Shown piece after piece: positions 20,366 to 28,958 of a DNA stretch of 36,704 bases. Every line of letters begins with the position of its first letter. The first letter of the stretch is position 1. Source of the DNA: Bacteroidales bacterium KA00251 (GTDB lineage: Bacteria > Bacteroidota > Bacteroidia > Bacteroidales > Porphyromonadaceae); NCBI GenBank assembly GCA_001552775.1, contig KQ959261.1:6814-43517 (forward strand), read 5' to 3'. The notes under the pieces were generated by a model. That model was given only the letters and a program-made list of their open reading frames with translations. It did no database searches and was not told the origin of the DNA. Made by a program: the position numbers and the translations under genes.

Positions 20366-21694
20366 ATGTTTGAGAGCCTAAGCGAAAGATTAGAGAGATC
20401 CTTTAAAAACCTTAAAGGACAAGGGCGTATCAATGAGCTAAATATAGCCGATACACTGAAAGATGTGCGTATAGCCCTTCTAGAGGCTGACGTCAATTAC
20501 GAAGTTGTCAACGACTTTACTCAGAAGGTAAGAGAAGAAGCTGTCGGACAAAAAGTGCTTACTGCCGTGCGTCCAAGTGAAATGATGGTGAAGATCGTTC
20601 ACGATGAGCTTACTCGCCTTATGGGAAGTGAGGCTACTACGGTTAACCTTACTGGTAACCCCGCTATCATATTGATGTCTGGCTTACAAGGATCTGGTAA
20701 AACAACCTTTTCAGGTAAGCTTGCTTACTACCTTAAGAAAACCTATAAGAAAAAGCCTCTCCTTGTTGCTGCAGACGTATATCGCCCCGCTGCTATAGAC
20801 CAGTTAAAGGTACTCGGAAAGCAACTAGACACTCCAGTATATAGCGAAGAGGAAAACAAGAATCCAGTAGAAATTGCAGAGAAAGCTGTCGCAAAGGCAA
20901 AGAGTGAAGGCTTCGATGTGGTGATTATAGACACAGCAGGTCGACTTGCCATTGATGAACAGATGATGAATGAGATCACTGCCATAAAAAAAGCGATAAA
21001 TCCTTCTGAAATCCTCTTCGTTGTAGACTCCATGACAGGACAAGACGCTGTAAATACTGCAAGGGAGTTTAATGAACGGCTTGACTTTGATGGAGTAGTG
21101 CTTACTAAGCTTGACGGTGATACTCGTGGTGGTGCCGCACTTTCTATTCGCTCTGTTGTCAACAAGCCTATCAAATTTGTAGGAACAGGAGAGAAGATCG
21201 ATGCACTAGATGTCTTCCATCCCTCAAGAATGGCAGACAGGATCCTCGGAATGGGGGATATTGTATCGCTAGTAGAGAAGGCTCAACAGCAAATAGACGA
21301 TAAGGAGGCTGCACGACTTGAGCAACGTATCGCTAAAAACCAATTTGATTTCAATGACTTTCATAAGCAGATACGACAAATCAAGCGGATGGGTAACCTT
21401 AAAGATCTCATCGGCATGATCCCAGGAATGGGAAAGTTGGTTAAAGATATAGATATTAGTGACGATGCTTTCAAAAGTATTGAGGCGATCATAGACTCTA
21501 TGACTCCCGAAGAGAGGAGCCATCCGAGTGTCCTCAATGGATCTCGTAGACAGAGAATTGCAACGGGTAGTGGCACTTCTGTGGAAGAGGTGAATCGGTT
21601 AATAAAGCAATTCGATCAGGCTCGAAAGATGATGAAAAAAGTACAGAGTATGGGTGTGCCCAAACACAAAGGAAAAACTCGTACTAATCGGTAA
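20366..21694 (+). CDS. ffh: signal recognition particle protein Ffh
   Basis: Ffh with 4.5S RNA targets nascent membrane proteins to the SecYEG channel through FtsY. The 442-residue product has the N-terminal four-helix domain (1-90), the GTPase domain with P-loop GLQGSGKT at 106-113, DVYRPAAIDQL, DTAGRL and TKLDGDTRGGA. The methionine-rich M domain follows from about 300, with IKRMGNLKDLIGMIPGMGK and SGTSVEEVNRLIKQF, which bind RNA. The end KHKGKTRTNR is basic. The 4.5S RNA gene is not in the window. No clear promoter box was seen in the 64 nt before it. Confidence 0.98.
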   Translation: MFESLSERLERSFKNLKGQGRINELNIADTLKDVRIALLEADVNYEVVNDFTQKVREEAVGQKVLTAVRPSEMMVKIVHDELTRLMGSEATTVNLTGNPAIILMSGLQGSGKTTFSGKLAYYLKKTYKKKPLLVAADVYRPAAIDQLKVLGKQLDTPVYSEEENKNPVEIAEKAVAKAKSEGFDVVIIDTAGRLAIDEQMMNEITAIKKAINPSEILFVVDSMTGQDAVNTAREFNERLDFDGVVLTKLDGDTRGGAALSIRSVVNKPIKFVGTGEKIDALDVFHPSRMADRILGMGDIVSLVEKAQQQIDDKEAARLEQRIAKNQFDFNDFHKQIRQIKRMGNLKDLIGMIPGMGKLVKDIDISDDAFKSIEAIIDSMTPEERSHPSVLNGSRRQRIATGSGTSVEEVNRLIKQFDQARKMMKKVQSMGVPKHKGKTRTNR

Positions 21695-21788
21695 AAATAG
21701 AATCACTTAAAAGTTTGTTGCTGTTCTGTGAGACTATAAAGAGAATTTAAAAACATAGATAGTTTATTTAGATAATCCTAGAAGTATT

Positions 21789-22673
21789 ATGTACACATTA
21801 CTAGACGGAAAAAAAGTATCCGCCGAGGTAAAGCAAGAAATAGCAAACGAGGTGGAAAGAATGGTGCAGGCTGGTGAGAAGCGACCTCATTTGGCTGCTC
21901 TTATTGTGGGACACGATGGAGGAAGTGAGGCTTATGTGGCATCCAAAGTAAAAGCTTGTGAGCAAGTTGGCTTTACTTCGTCTCAGCTTACTTTTGAAGC
22001 TGATATTACTGAAGATGAACTTCTTCAAGCTATTGATCGTCTTAATAAAGACCCAGAGGTAGATGGTTTTATTCTTCAACTTCCACTGCCTAAGCATATC
22101 AATGAACAAAAGATTATTGAGAGAATAGACTACCGAAAAGATGTTGATGGGCTACATCCTATCAATACCGGAAGACTCTCAATCGGTTTGCCCTGTTTTG
22201 TGCCTGCGACACCTCAAGGCGTGATCGAACTTTTGAGACGGTATAACATTGATACAAAAGGAATGAACTGTGTCGTCTTGGGAAGAAGCAACATTGTAGG
22301 AAAACCAGTGGCTCAGCTTTTAATGAGAAAGGGAAATCCTGGAGATTGTACAGTGACGGTATGCCACAGTGCAACGAAAAATATTGCTAAGTACACTCGA
22401 GAAGCAGATCTTATAATCGCAGCTTTAGGATCTCCAAGCTTCCTAAAAGGAGATATGGTAAAAGAGGGAGCTATCGTAATTGACGTGGGCACCACGCGTG
22501 TGTCAGACCCCTCCAAAAAAAGTGGCTCTCGCCTTGCTGGCGATGTTAGTTTTGATGAAGTCGCTCCTAAATGTAGCTATATCACGCCAGTGCCTGGAGG
22601 TGTAGGACCGATGACGATCGTCTCATTAATGATGAATACACTCAAGGCTGCTCGCAAGGAAATTCAGTTCTGA
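21789..22673 (+). CDS. folD: bifunctional methylenetetrahydrofolate dehydrogenase / cyclohydrolase FolD
   Basis: FolD interconverts 5,10-methylene-, methenyl- and 10-formyl-tetrahydrofolate, supplying one-carbon units for purines and formyl-Met. The 294-residue protein has the catalytic Tyr49 and Lys53 in EAYVASK and the signature [21 protein letters not shown] and the Rossmann segment [14 protein letters not shown] come next, and PGGVGPMT is near the end. It lies 94 nt after ffh and is followed by a terminator, so it ends this + strand run. Confidence 0.98.
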   Translation: MYTLLDGKKVSAEVKQEIANEVERMVQAGEKRPHLAALIVGHDGGSEAYVASKVKACEQVGFTSSQLTFEADITEDELLQAIDRLNKDPEVDGFILQLPLPKHINEQKIIERIDYRKDVDGLHPINTGRLSIGLPCFVPATPQGVIELLRRYNIDTKGMNCVVLGRSNIVGKPVAQLLMRKGNPGDCTVTVCHSATKNIAKYTREADLIIAALGSPSFLKGDMVKEGAIVIDVGTTRVSDPSKKSGSRLAGDVSFDEVAPKCSYITPVPGGVGPMTIVSLMMNTLKAARKEIQF

Positions 22674-22681
22674 TCAGAGAT

Positions 22682-22734
22682 AAAAGGAGTATTTGCTAGC
22701 CGACTGACATCCAGTCTCTGGCAGATACTCTTTT
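22682..22734 (+). terminator. terminator after folD
   Basis: GAGTATTTGC at 22687-22696 pairs with GCAGATACTC at 22721-22730 (one G-U), flanked by AAAA and TTTT. The loop contains a second hairpin, GACTG 22702-22706 with CAGTC 22712-22716. It starts nine nt after the folD stop. The remainder up to 22914 shows no gene. Confidence 0.8.
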
Positions 22735-22914
22735 CGCTGCTAGATTATAAACGAAAAGTATAATGAAGAGAGATTTCTCCAACGTCAGCTACAACTCATT
22801 TTTACGCTTTCATTTTTCCTTTTATAGAAGGAAAATACATTAATATATCATCAAGAGAGAGCATATACTCACAGCGTTCATCCCGTTTCTCTAAGAAATG
22901 AAAAGTGTCTAAAG

Positions 22915-23856
22915 ATGCGAGTAACAGGAGTACAAAAGGTCTTAATCATACAAGCTGGATCACTGAGTAAAGTAGCCCTATCGTTACCACTAATTTATGC
23001 AGTAGCATGTGCCAATCCAGAGGTCCGCTTTACGTTGTTAGTGAAGCCTTCTATTACCGCCATATTGGTAGATTTGCCGACCAATATTGAAGCGATGACG
23101 CTACTCAACTACGGAGGAAAACACAAGGTTCGCTCAATGTCTAGACTTATTCGCTTACTTAGGCAGCAGGATTTGGATGCAATCGTGGATGTAGAGAATA
23201 GTGCATATTCTAGGTTATTGTCTTTTTTTACCGCTTTGTGGTATTCTACGCAAAGGGTTACAAAGCGTACCATAAAGTATAAAAGAGAAAAGCTAAAGCA
23301 AAGTGTTTCTCTTTTTGAAAAGAAAGAGAATGAGAAACAACTGATAAAAAGAGCGTTTGAGAAGCTACCTCTGAATTCAATAAAAGAGATAAAAGCAATT
23401 TCCCCAAACTTTGAAATCTCTTTTTTGCAAGAAGAACTTCCTGCTGTCGCTATAAAATCCTATACAGTAATTGTTGCGCCATTTGGTAAGTCACTTTCAC
23501 CTACTCTCCAGCAGAGAGAAACTGTTTGTAACTTGATACAGCAACTATTGTCAAAGTTCCCTAGTTGTGGATTGGCTCTTATCGTTCAAGATGGTGAGCA
23601 ATTGCAGGACAAAATCGCAGGCGATAATTGTGCCTTTTTACCCTGTAATTTACTTTTCCCAATAGAACTTTTTATACTCAAGAAGGCAGAGCTAGTAATA
23701 GCCCCAGAAAGTGCTTACCTTTACGAAGCAGAAATGGTGGGAACTGAGGCTTATTGCCTCCCAGAATCAGCTCCTTATGAGGAGGGTGTAACCCAATCAA
23801 TACTTAAAATAATCAGCAATAAGATTTCACAAAAAGAAGGCGTTTCTTTAAAATAA
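22915..23856 (+). CDS. GT9-type glycosyltransferase (heptosyltransferase-like)
   Basis: The 313-residue protein begins VQKVLIIQAGSLSKVALSLPLIYAV, the start expected of ADP-heptose:LPS heptosyltransferases (GT9), where the usual motif is RxxxxGDxxxxxP. Here the G-D pair of that motif is replaced (AGSLSK), so activity on the usual donor is uncertain. The C-terminal half has the second Rossmann domain, with YTVIVAPFGKSLSPTLQQRE and LVIAPESAYLYEAEMVGTE where families show GxDSGxxHxAA. The His of that motif is missing too. The core sugar acceptor cannot be named. It overlaps the S4 gene by one base (TAATG). Confidence 0.7.
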   Translation: MRVTGVQKVLIIQAGSLSKVALSLPLIYAVACANPEVRFTLLVKPSITAILVDLPTNIEAMTLLNYGGKHKVRSMSRLIRLLRQQDLDAIVDVENSAYSRLLSFFTALWYSTQRVTKRTIKYKREKLKQSVSLFEKKENEKQLIKRAFEKLPLNSIKEIKAISPNFEISFLQEELPAVAIKSYTVIVAPFGKSLSPTLQQRETVCNLIQQLLSKFPSCGLALIVQDGEQLQDKIAGDNCAFLPCNLLFPIELFILKKAELVIAPESAYLYEAEMVGTEAYCLPESAPYEEGVTQSILKIISNKISQKEGVSLK

Positions 23857-24566
23857 TGAACATTAGAATCAACAAACTTCTCAGTGATGTCGGACTAGGA
23901 AGTCGCAGAGAAGTGGAACAGCTGGTCCTAGATGGGCGTGTCGCTATCAATGGCCAGAGAGCAAAACTCACCGATCAAGTAGAGGAGGAAGATATTGTCA
24001 CGCTTGATGGTGATGAACTCCCCGTAGAGGATATTATGCGTGAGTATGTAGCAGAGCAAAAAATGCGTATTGCCGAGCAGTTGGCAGGCATGTCTCTTTC
24101 CGACGACTTTATTGGTGAAGACCCTTATGTCTCCTCTACACCCAAACGAAAACAAATGGGAAAGAAAGTCCCTTATGTTGGAGGGGGAAAAGTAGCGGGG
24201 AAAGGAGTTGGAAAGCCCTCTAAGTTTAAAAAGTTTGAGGATGAGGAAGAGCCTTTTTCTCACGGAAGAAAGAGAGGTAAAGGGAAGACTTCAAGAAAAA
24301 ACTTTAAGCCCAACAGGAGACCACAGAACGACTTCTCTCTTGACGAGTTTGAACCTATTGATAGTTTCCCTGTAGCAGAAGCAAGAGTTTACTCTCGACC
24401 ACAACAAAAACAACATTCAGAGCGAAGAGAAAAATCCAATTCACCTTCAGGAGAAAGAAGAAATAGAGATCCTAGGAAGCCATTTCAAGAGCGAAATGGC
24501 AAGGCTCCTAAAAGAGACGAAGAGCATCGAAGACCGATGCGTCCTCACTATAAAGATGATCTTTAA
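23856..24566 (+). CDS. S4 RNA-binding domain protein with long basic tail, no catalytic domain
   Basis: Residues 1-60 form an S4 RNA-binding domain as in RluB/RsuA pseudouridine synthases (RINKLLSDVGLGSRREVEQL, then RVAINGQRAKLTDQVEEEDIVTLDG). The pseudouridine synthase domain expected next, with its catalytic Asp in a GRLD motif, is absent. Instead there is an acidic and helical stretch (65-110) and then a low-complexity tail to residue 236 rich in Lys, Arg, Gly, Ser and Gln. The frame is open throughout, so this is not a simple frameshift. In Bacteroidetes, basic tails are often found on the pseudouridine synthase itself. Likely an RNA- or ribosome-binding protein; its role is unknown. Confidence 0.85.
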   Translation: MNIRINKLLSDVGLGSRREVEQLVLDGRVAINGQRAKLTDQVEEEDIVTLDGDELPVEDIMREYVAEQKMRIAEQLAGMSLSDDFIGEDPYVSSTPKRKQMGKKVPYVGGGKVAGKGVGKPSKFKKFEDEEEPFSHGRKRGKGKTSRKNFKPNRRPQNDFSLDEFEPIDSFPVAEARVYSRPQQKQHSERREKSNSPSGERRNRDPRKPFQERNGKAPKRDEEHRRPMRPHYKDDL

Positions 24567-24579
24567 TCCTCAATGCTAT

Positions 24580-24604
24580 CGAGACTGTCCACAGGGCAGT
24601 CTCG
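24580..24604 (+). terminator. intergenic hairpin, possible weak terminator
   Basis: An 11-bp stem (CGAGACTGTCC with GGGCAGTCTCG, one G-U) closes a three-base loop. It begins 13 nt after the S4 gene stop. No T-run follows, so it may be a terminator, an RNA-stability element or a transcription attenuator before the next gene. Confidence 0.45.
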
Positions 24605-24634
24605 AACTATTTACATCCAAAGAAAAACAATGCT

Positions 24635-25168
24635 ATGATCATAAGTTTAATACGTCACACCTCTGTGCTACTCGATGGCAGCACCACCTGTTATGGACAA
24701 ACTGATGTTGATGTCTCGTCCAATTTTTTCGTAGAGGCAGAAACTCTGAAAAAAAGTATTTCGCACCTCAACCCTGAGGCAGTCTTTTCAAGTCCTCTCA
24801 AGCGAGCAAGAAAACTTGCTGACTATATTGGCTTTTCTCCAATTATAGAAGATGACAGGCTAAAGGAGCTCAATTTTGGACAGCTAGAACTTAGGGAGTG
24901 GTCAGAAATACTTCACGAAGTAGATGTAGAGAAGTTTTTTGAACATCATATAGAGCACCCTTTCCCCAATGGAGAGTCTCTCCTGCAGCAGCAAACTCGC
25001 GTAAAAGAATTTTTTGATGAAAAGAAAAATTTGGGACTAAAGCATATTATGGTGTTTTGCCATGGAGGAGTCATCAATTGTGTAAGGAGCCTTGTTAATC
25101 AGCAACCCTTGAGAGAGATATTCACAGCAATGGCTCCTTTTGCTACTCATATTCCTATTGAGTATTAG
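24635..25168 (+). CDS. histidine phosphatase family protein (CobC-like)
   Basis: The phosphoglycerate mutase/histidine phosphatase superfamily uses a His phosphoenzyme. In this 177-residue protein the active site is RHT at 7-9 (usual RHG) and the second His lies in VFCHGGVIN. SSPLKRARKLADYI and LKELNFGQLELREW hold the conserved Arg and the Glu of the EGxWEG-like block. This size and the LNFGxLE pattern resemble alpha-ribazole phosphatase CobC of cobalamin synthesis, but no other cobalamin gene is near, so the substrate is open. An ORF start at 24496 lies inside the S4 gene in another frame and is not used. Confidence 0.8.
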   Translation: MIISLIRHTSVLLDGSTTCYGQTDVDVSSNFFVEAETLKKSISHLNPEAVFSSPLKRARKLADYIGFSPIIEDDRLKELNFGQLELREWSEILHEVDVEKFFEHHIEHPFPNGESLLQQQTRVKEFFDEKKNLGLKHIMVFCHGGVINCVRSLVNQQPLREIFTAMAPFATHIPIEY

Positions 25169-25194
25169 GGAGAGTGGGGCAAGTATATAAAAAT

Positions 25195-25228
25195 AAGACT
25201 CTTAATCTCTGTAGAGACAAAGAGTCTT
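25195..25228. terminator. bidirectional terminator between phosphatase and rpmH
   Basis: AAGACTCTT at 25195-25203 pairs with AAGAGTCTT at 25220-25228, and the loop itself folds (TCTCTGTAGAGA). A-rich sequence on the left and TTACTTTTATT on the right suit termination in both directions between convergent genes. The 120 nt between it and rpmH contain further imperfect complementarity but no gene. Confidence 0.7.
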
Positions 25229-25349
25229 ACTTTTATTCTCTGAAATGAATGTCCAACTTCTTCCTCTTTAGGGTCTCTATACAACCTACCAATGTGAATG
25301 GCTAGGAGAGGGTATAGAAAGAGGGTAAGAGAGACAGCCTAACTAAATT

Positions 25350-25496
25350 TTAGTATTCGTCAGAAACGGTAAGCTTGGCACGCCCTTTAGCACGGCGAGC
25401 TGCAAGTACTCTACGTCCATTGTGCGTAGACATTCTCTCACGAAATCCATGCTTATTTCTACGTTTTCTATTTGAGGGTTGAAAAGTCCTTTTCAT
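25350..25496 (-). CDS. rpmH: 50S ribosomal protein L34
   Basis: L34 is a small basic protein of the large ribosomal subunit. The 48-residue translation starts [20 protein letters not shown] and continues [20 protein letters not shown], the conserved body of the family. It ends with an acidic tail (SDEY) of the type seen in Bacteroidetes. The gene is monocistronic here. The usual neighbours dnaA, rnpA and yidC are not nearby. Confidence 0.97.
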   Translation of the reverse strand: MKRTFQPSNRKRRNKHGFRERMSTHNGRRVLAARRAKGRAKLTVSDEY

Positions 25497-25800
25497 CGTT
25501 CTATACTATTATTGACTTATACTTCTATTTTCCTTTCGAGTAGCAAAGGTACAAAAATAATTTGAATTCTAACTATGCTCTTCTAATTCTTGGATTTCTT
25601 ATCTTTCCCTTCTCTCTAGGTATTATTGTACGTATATGAATAAAATGATTCTTCTTGCTGGTCTATAGAGTAGCAAAAGGAACGTTGATATTAGGTCTAT
25701 TGACAATACAATATAAGAGCGGAGAATACGTTTTATAATTGATGCTAGATATTTTGCGGAGTATCTAGTTGCATTGTTTCATTTCCTATTATGCTTGCCT
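25497..25800. other. 304-bp intergenic region upstream of rpmH
   Basis: Apart from the rpmH promoter I see nothing coding in this AT-rich stretch. A few G/A-rich segments (25672-25740) have no clear fold. A small doubtful ORF begins at its right end. Confidence 0.5.
25544..25551 (-). promoter_or_regulatory. rpmH promoter, -7 box TACCTTTG
   Basis: On the minus strand TACCTTTG matches TAnnTTTG in full, 48 nt before the rpmH start. The -33 position has no strict TTG, only an AGTT-like stretch. Confidence 0.65.
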
Positions 25801-26007
25801 ATGATAAACCATTACCCCAATTTTTCTTCCTCTTTGGAAAAACTATTATGTTCATCTCTTTTTCTATGTTGTACAACTTTGTATGAGTCCGAGAGAAATA
25901 CGATCCGTCACCAGCAAGTATTAGCACGAATCAAGAGAGAAGCCCAGCTAAGAAACAAATCGTTCCCTACACAGGTAAGTCCGTTAAAAAAGCACTCTCT
26001 ATCTTAA
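25801..26007 (+). CDS. doubtful 68-residue hypothetical protein
   Basis: The peptide has a hydrophobic, Cys-rich stretch at about 13-25 and then a hydrophilic, basic C-terminal half (RIKREAQLRNKSF). I recognise no family. It is isolated, with no promoter box found, but is followed by hairpins, which is compatible with a small gene. An overlapping frame from ATG 25791 gives only 31 residues. It could be a gene remnant or chance. Confidence 0.25.
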   Translation: MINHYPNFSSSLEKLLCSSLFLCCTTLYESERNTIRHQQVLARIKREAQLRNKSFPTQVSPLKKHSLS

Positions 26008-26051
26008 GAGAGAGAACTCTCTTAGGAGATACTCATTTCTTTGTTGTAAGA

Positions 26052-26087
26052 AAGCTCCACTTACCTCTATTAGAGGATGTGGAGCTT
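26052..26087. terminator. hairpin terminator after DUF2795 gene
   Basis: AAGCTCCAC at 26052-26060 pairs with GTGGAGCTT at 26079-26087; the loop contains CCTCT/AGAGG. It lies 30 nt from the DUF2795 stop on the minus strand and after the doubtful small ORF on the plus strand. Another A/G-rich hairpin lies just to the left (about 26000-26030). Confidence 0.7.
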
Positions 26088-26117
26088 CTTCTATTTGTGT
26101 AGTCTTGATATGTCTAC

Positions 26118-26339
26118 TTAATACTCCTCTTCGTTAAAGAAGAAGTCTTCTTTGCGTGGGTAGTCTGGCCAAATGTCCTCAATGGAGTCAAAGATTTCGC
26201 CTTCGTCTTCAATCTCTTGTAGTATTTCCACGAGTTCAAGGGGAGCTCCCGAGCGCTGAGCATAGTCAATTAATTCGTCTTTTGTGGCTGGCCATGGAGC
26301 ATCATCAAGCCTAGATGCTAATTCGAGTGTCCAATACAT
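26118..26339 (-). CDS. DUF2795 family protein
   Basis: The 73-residue acidic protein starts MYWTLELASRLDDAPWPATK and contains DELIDYAQRSGAPLELVEIL and IEDIWPDYP. These are the conserved parts of a short Bacteroidetes protein assigned to DUF2795. The function is unknown; the fold is thought to be a small helical domain. The end is strongly acidic and aromatic (EDFFFNEEEY). It is a single gene, 204 nt downstream of nnr on the same strand. No clear promoter was found. Confidence 0.88.
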   Translation of the reverse strand: MYWTLELASRLDDAPWPATKDELIDYAQRSGAPLELVEILQEIEDEGEIFDSIEDIWPDYPRKEDFFFNEEEY

Positions 26340-26542
26340 AGCTAATTATTCCCTAATGGGATTTCCTATTGTAATAATACTTGGAGCTCAGGGGAGAGAA
26401 AATGAGCTATCTTATGGGAGAGTTGACTATTCAAGCATTTCCCAAAAATTCCTCTCCATGCAAGAGCCTCGCAAAAATAGGTATTTATTTCTTAATTACC
26501 AAAAGAAAACATAAAAGTCTTGTAATTTCTTTCAAAGAAAGG

Positions 26543-28063
26543 TTATTCCTTTCCAAAACCTTTGAAGGTTTCTGGAAGTATATCGGCAATATCGGATGCG
26601 AGCATACTGTATGTGTCATATCGAGCGGCATAGTAATCTCCAGCCAGACCATGAAGGTAAGTGGCAAGAATAGCAGAGGTGTATGGAGTATATCCCTGTG
26701 CTAAAAACGAACAAATAATACCAGTAAGTACATCACCGCTACCAGGGGTAGCTAAAGCGGGATTCCCTGTTGGGTTAAAGATAACCTTACCCGAAGGAGT
26801 ACAGATGGCAGTGTTGGCACCTTTCAATACTACATACACAGAGTAGCGAGAGGCAAAGATAAGAGCTTCCTGTAGTCGTTGCTCCGAGGTCTCGCAATAT
26901 CCGGTCAGTCTTTCTAGCTCCTTGGGGTGTGGCGTAAGGATGCTTTCCTCTGGAAGGAGGCTCAGTAGATCTCTACTCTCAGCTAGTATATTGAGGGCAT
27001 CGGCATCTAGTATAAGAGGCTTATTGGAGCGTGAAAGCACGCTCTCAAGCAATCTAAAAGAGCGTTCACTTTGCCCAAGACCAGGGCCGACTGCTATGGC
27101 ATCAAAACTCTGCAAGGGAATGCTTTGTGAGAGGTGATCGTGTGAGGACTCTGTGAGAATCATGGCTTCGGGAATAGCAGTTTGCATAATTACCTCTCCG
27201 CAAGAAGGTACAAGGGCTGTAAGTTTGCCTATTCCACTTCTGAGAGCACCTCGTGAGGCAAGTACAGCAGCTCCCATCTTTCCCTGACTACCAGCTATAA
27301 GCAACCCATGTCCAAAGGTACCCTTGTGAGCAAACTTTTCTCTAGGTCGTAGTAGAGAATCAATGTCGAGGTCTGTAGTCTGCATAAAGTCCGAAGGTAG
27401 TAGCTTCTTGCCCTCTTCGCTAAGGTCAATGTCTAGGACTTCTATTTTCCCGGTAAAAGGGAGACTTTCTGCAAAAAAGAAAGCTTTTTTGGGAAATTCA
27501 AAAGTAAAGGTATAGGTAGCCTTGATGGCTTCTTCACCACTTTCCATACCTCCTTTGTTTGGATTCATTCCACTCGGGATATCGATGGCTACTATAGGAG
27601 CCCCGCTTTCATTGATAAAGCGAACAAGTTGTAGGTATCCTCCTTCTAGTTTGCGGTTGATACCACATCCAAAAAGTCCATCAATGATGATGGTGCGTGA
27701 GTTGATTGGGGGAAACTCAAAAGCCTCTGTTACCTCCGTAATTTTGCTTTCTGGGAGAGACTCAAGAAGCTCTTTTTTCTCTCTACATTCAGGTGTAAGA
27801 GAAAGAGCTGTATTAATAAGATAGCTGGCAACGTCGAATCCTCGCTTTTGGAGGCCATAGGCAATAGCAAGGGCATCGGCTCCGTTATTACCTCCTCCAG
27901 CAAATACGATTATATTGCTGTTTACTGAAGGAAACAATCGAGTAAACTTGTCAACGAAAGCAAGAGCTGCACGGTCAATCAACTCTACAGAAGAGACTTG
28001 ATCGTGCTCTATTGTGTACTGGTCGAGGGCTTTGATGTATTCGCCTGTAAAGATTTTTCTCAT
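26543..28063 (-). CDS. nnr: bifunctional NAD(P)HX epimerase / ADP-dependent dehydratase
   Basis: Repairs hydrated NADH and NADPH: the N-terminal domain interconverts R and S epimers, the C-terminal ribokinase-like domain dehydrates the S form using ADP. In this 506-residue fusion the epimerase part (1-215) has GGGNNGADA around 56-64 (commonly GNNGGDG) and AIDIPSGMNP. The dehydratase part (from about 230) has GTFGHGLLIAGSQGKMGAAV, LTPHPKELERLTG and NPALATPGSGDVLTGI. Length is normal for the fused enzyme. It is the last gene of the lpx run, 46 nt after lpxA, and shares that order with some other Bacteroidales. Confidence 0.95.
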   Translation of the reverse strand: MRKIFTGEYIKALDQYTIEHDQVSSVELIDRAALAFVDKFTRLFPSVNSNIIVFAGGGNNGADALAIAYGLQKRGFDVASYLINTALSLTPECREKKELLESLPESKITEVTEAFEFPPINSRTIIIDGLFGCGINRKLEGGYLQLVRFINESGAPIVAIDIPSGMNPNKGGMESGEEAIKATYTFTFEFPKKAFFFAESLPFTGKIEVLDIDLSEEGKKLLPSDFMQTTDLDIDSLLRPREKFAHKGTFGHGLLIAGSQGKMGAAVLASRGALRSGIGKLTALVPSCGEVIMQTAIPEAMILTESSHDHLSQSIPLQSFDAIAVGPGLGQSERSFRLLESVLSRSNKPLILDADALNILAESRDLLSLLPEESILTPHPKELERLTGYCETSEQRLQEALIFASRYSVYVVLKGANTAICTPSGKVIFNPTGNPALATPGSGDVLTGIICSFLAQGYTPYTSAILATYLHGLAGDYYAARYDTYSMLASDIADILPETFKGFGKE

Positions 28064-28109
28064 AGTAGCGAGAGGGTGATAGGGGAGTCAAATAGAGTTT
28101 GTAATGCAT

Positions 28110-28907
28110 TTATGCCATACTTCCTTTAACGATACCACGTTGTGACTCTTGGATGAAAGAAGTGATACTCTCAATTTCGGGAGTCTGTGCACAAGCAGAT
28201 TGTATAGTGGCAATGGCATTGGATGTGTTTAGTCCTTGCAAGTATAGTATTCTATAGGCTTCGTTGATTGTATTGATTTGCTCTGACGTAAAGTGTCGAC
28301 GACGCAGACCAACCACATTGAGTCCACAATATATAAGCGGATCTCTACCTACAAGGATATAGGGGGGGATATCTTGTGATATTTTGCTTCCCCCTTGTAC
28401 CATTACATGTTTGGAGATGCGTACAAATTGGTGTACGAGTGTACCACCACTTACATTGGCGTATTCGTCTACTTCAACTTCGCCTGCTAGCTGGGTGAGA
28501 TTGCCTATAATGATATGATCCTTGAGGAGGCAGTCGTGTGCGATATGGCTGTACGACATAATGAGGCAGTCTTTGCCAATTACAGTTTTACCTTTAGAGG
28601 CTGTACCGCGGTTGATAGTGGCATATTCACGAATAATTGTATTGTCTCCAATAATGGCAAGAGTATCTTCGCCATGAAATTTGAGGTCTTGAGGAATGCC
28701 TGCAATCACAGAAAAAGGGTGAATCTGGCAGTGCTTCCCGATACGAGCTCCACTACGTATAATGGCATGTGGGTGAATGAATGTGTCATCGCCAATAACG
28801 CTGTTCCCTTCAACGATAGCATAGGCACCGATGGTTACATTTTCTCCGATTTCTGCCTCGTTACTTACAATTGCTGTGGGGTGGATGGAATGCTGATTAT
28901 GAGTCAT
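28110..28907 (-). CDS. lpxA: UDP-GlcNAc acyltransferase LpxA
   Basis: LpxA adds the first 3-hydroxyacyl chain in lipid A synthesis, from acyl-ACP to UDP-N-acetylglucosamine. The 265-residue protein is a left-handed beta helix built of hexapeptide repeats (residues 5-185) with a helical C-terminus. GIPQDLKF at 70-77 and the catalytic His (H124, in SHIAHDC) are present. Where E. coli LpxA has His144, this protein has Glu143 (LAGEVEV), a variation I believe is common in Bacteroidetes. It sits 51 nt after lpxC-fabZ and 46 nt before nnr. A G7 run lies at 28362-28368. Confidence 0.97.
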   Translation of the reverse strand: MTHNQHSIHPTAIVSNEAEIGENVTIGAYAIVEGNSVIGDDTFIHPHAIIRSGARIGKHCQIHPFSVIAGIPQDLKFHGEDTLAIIGDNTIIREYATINRGTASKGKTVIGKDCLIMSYSHIAHDCLLKDHIIIGNLTQLAGEVEVDEYANVSGGTLVHQFVRISKHVMVQGGSKISQDIPPYILVGRDPLIYCGLNVVGLRRRHFTSEQINTINEAYRILYLQGLNTSNAIATIQSACAQTPEIESITSFIQESQRGIVKGSMA

Positions 28908-28958
28908 TATCTTAAGATGTGTGGTGAATAGACGGTATTTCCCTTGTTGTACCTACGC

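Noticed and set aside
23856-24566. S4 protein as a frameshifted pseudouridine synthase
   Set aside because: The frame is open to the stop, the composition is consistent, and no catalytic motif appears in other frames or downstream.
25791-25886. 31-codon frame from the ATG at 25791
   Set aside because: It overlaps the better 68-codon frame, is very short and has no supporting signal.
26526-26540. Palindrome TTTCTTTCAAAGAAA after nnr as terminator
   Set aside because: The stem is short, all A/T-rich except one pair per arm, and leaves no room for a proper loop; too weak to call.
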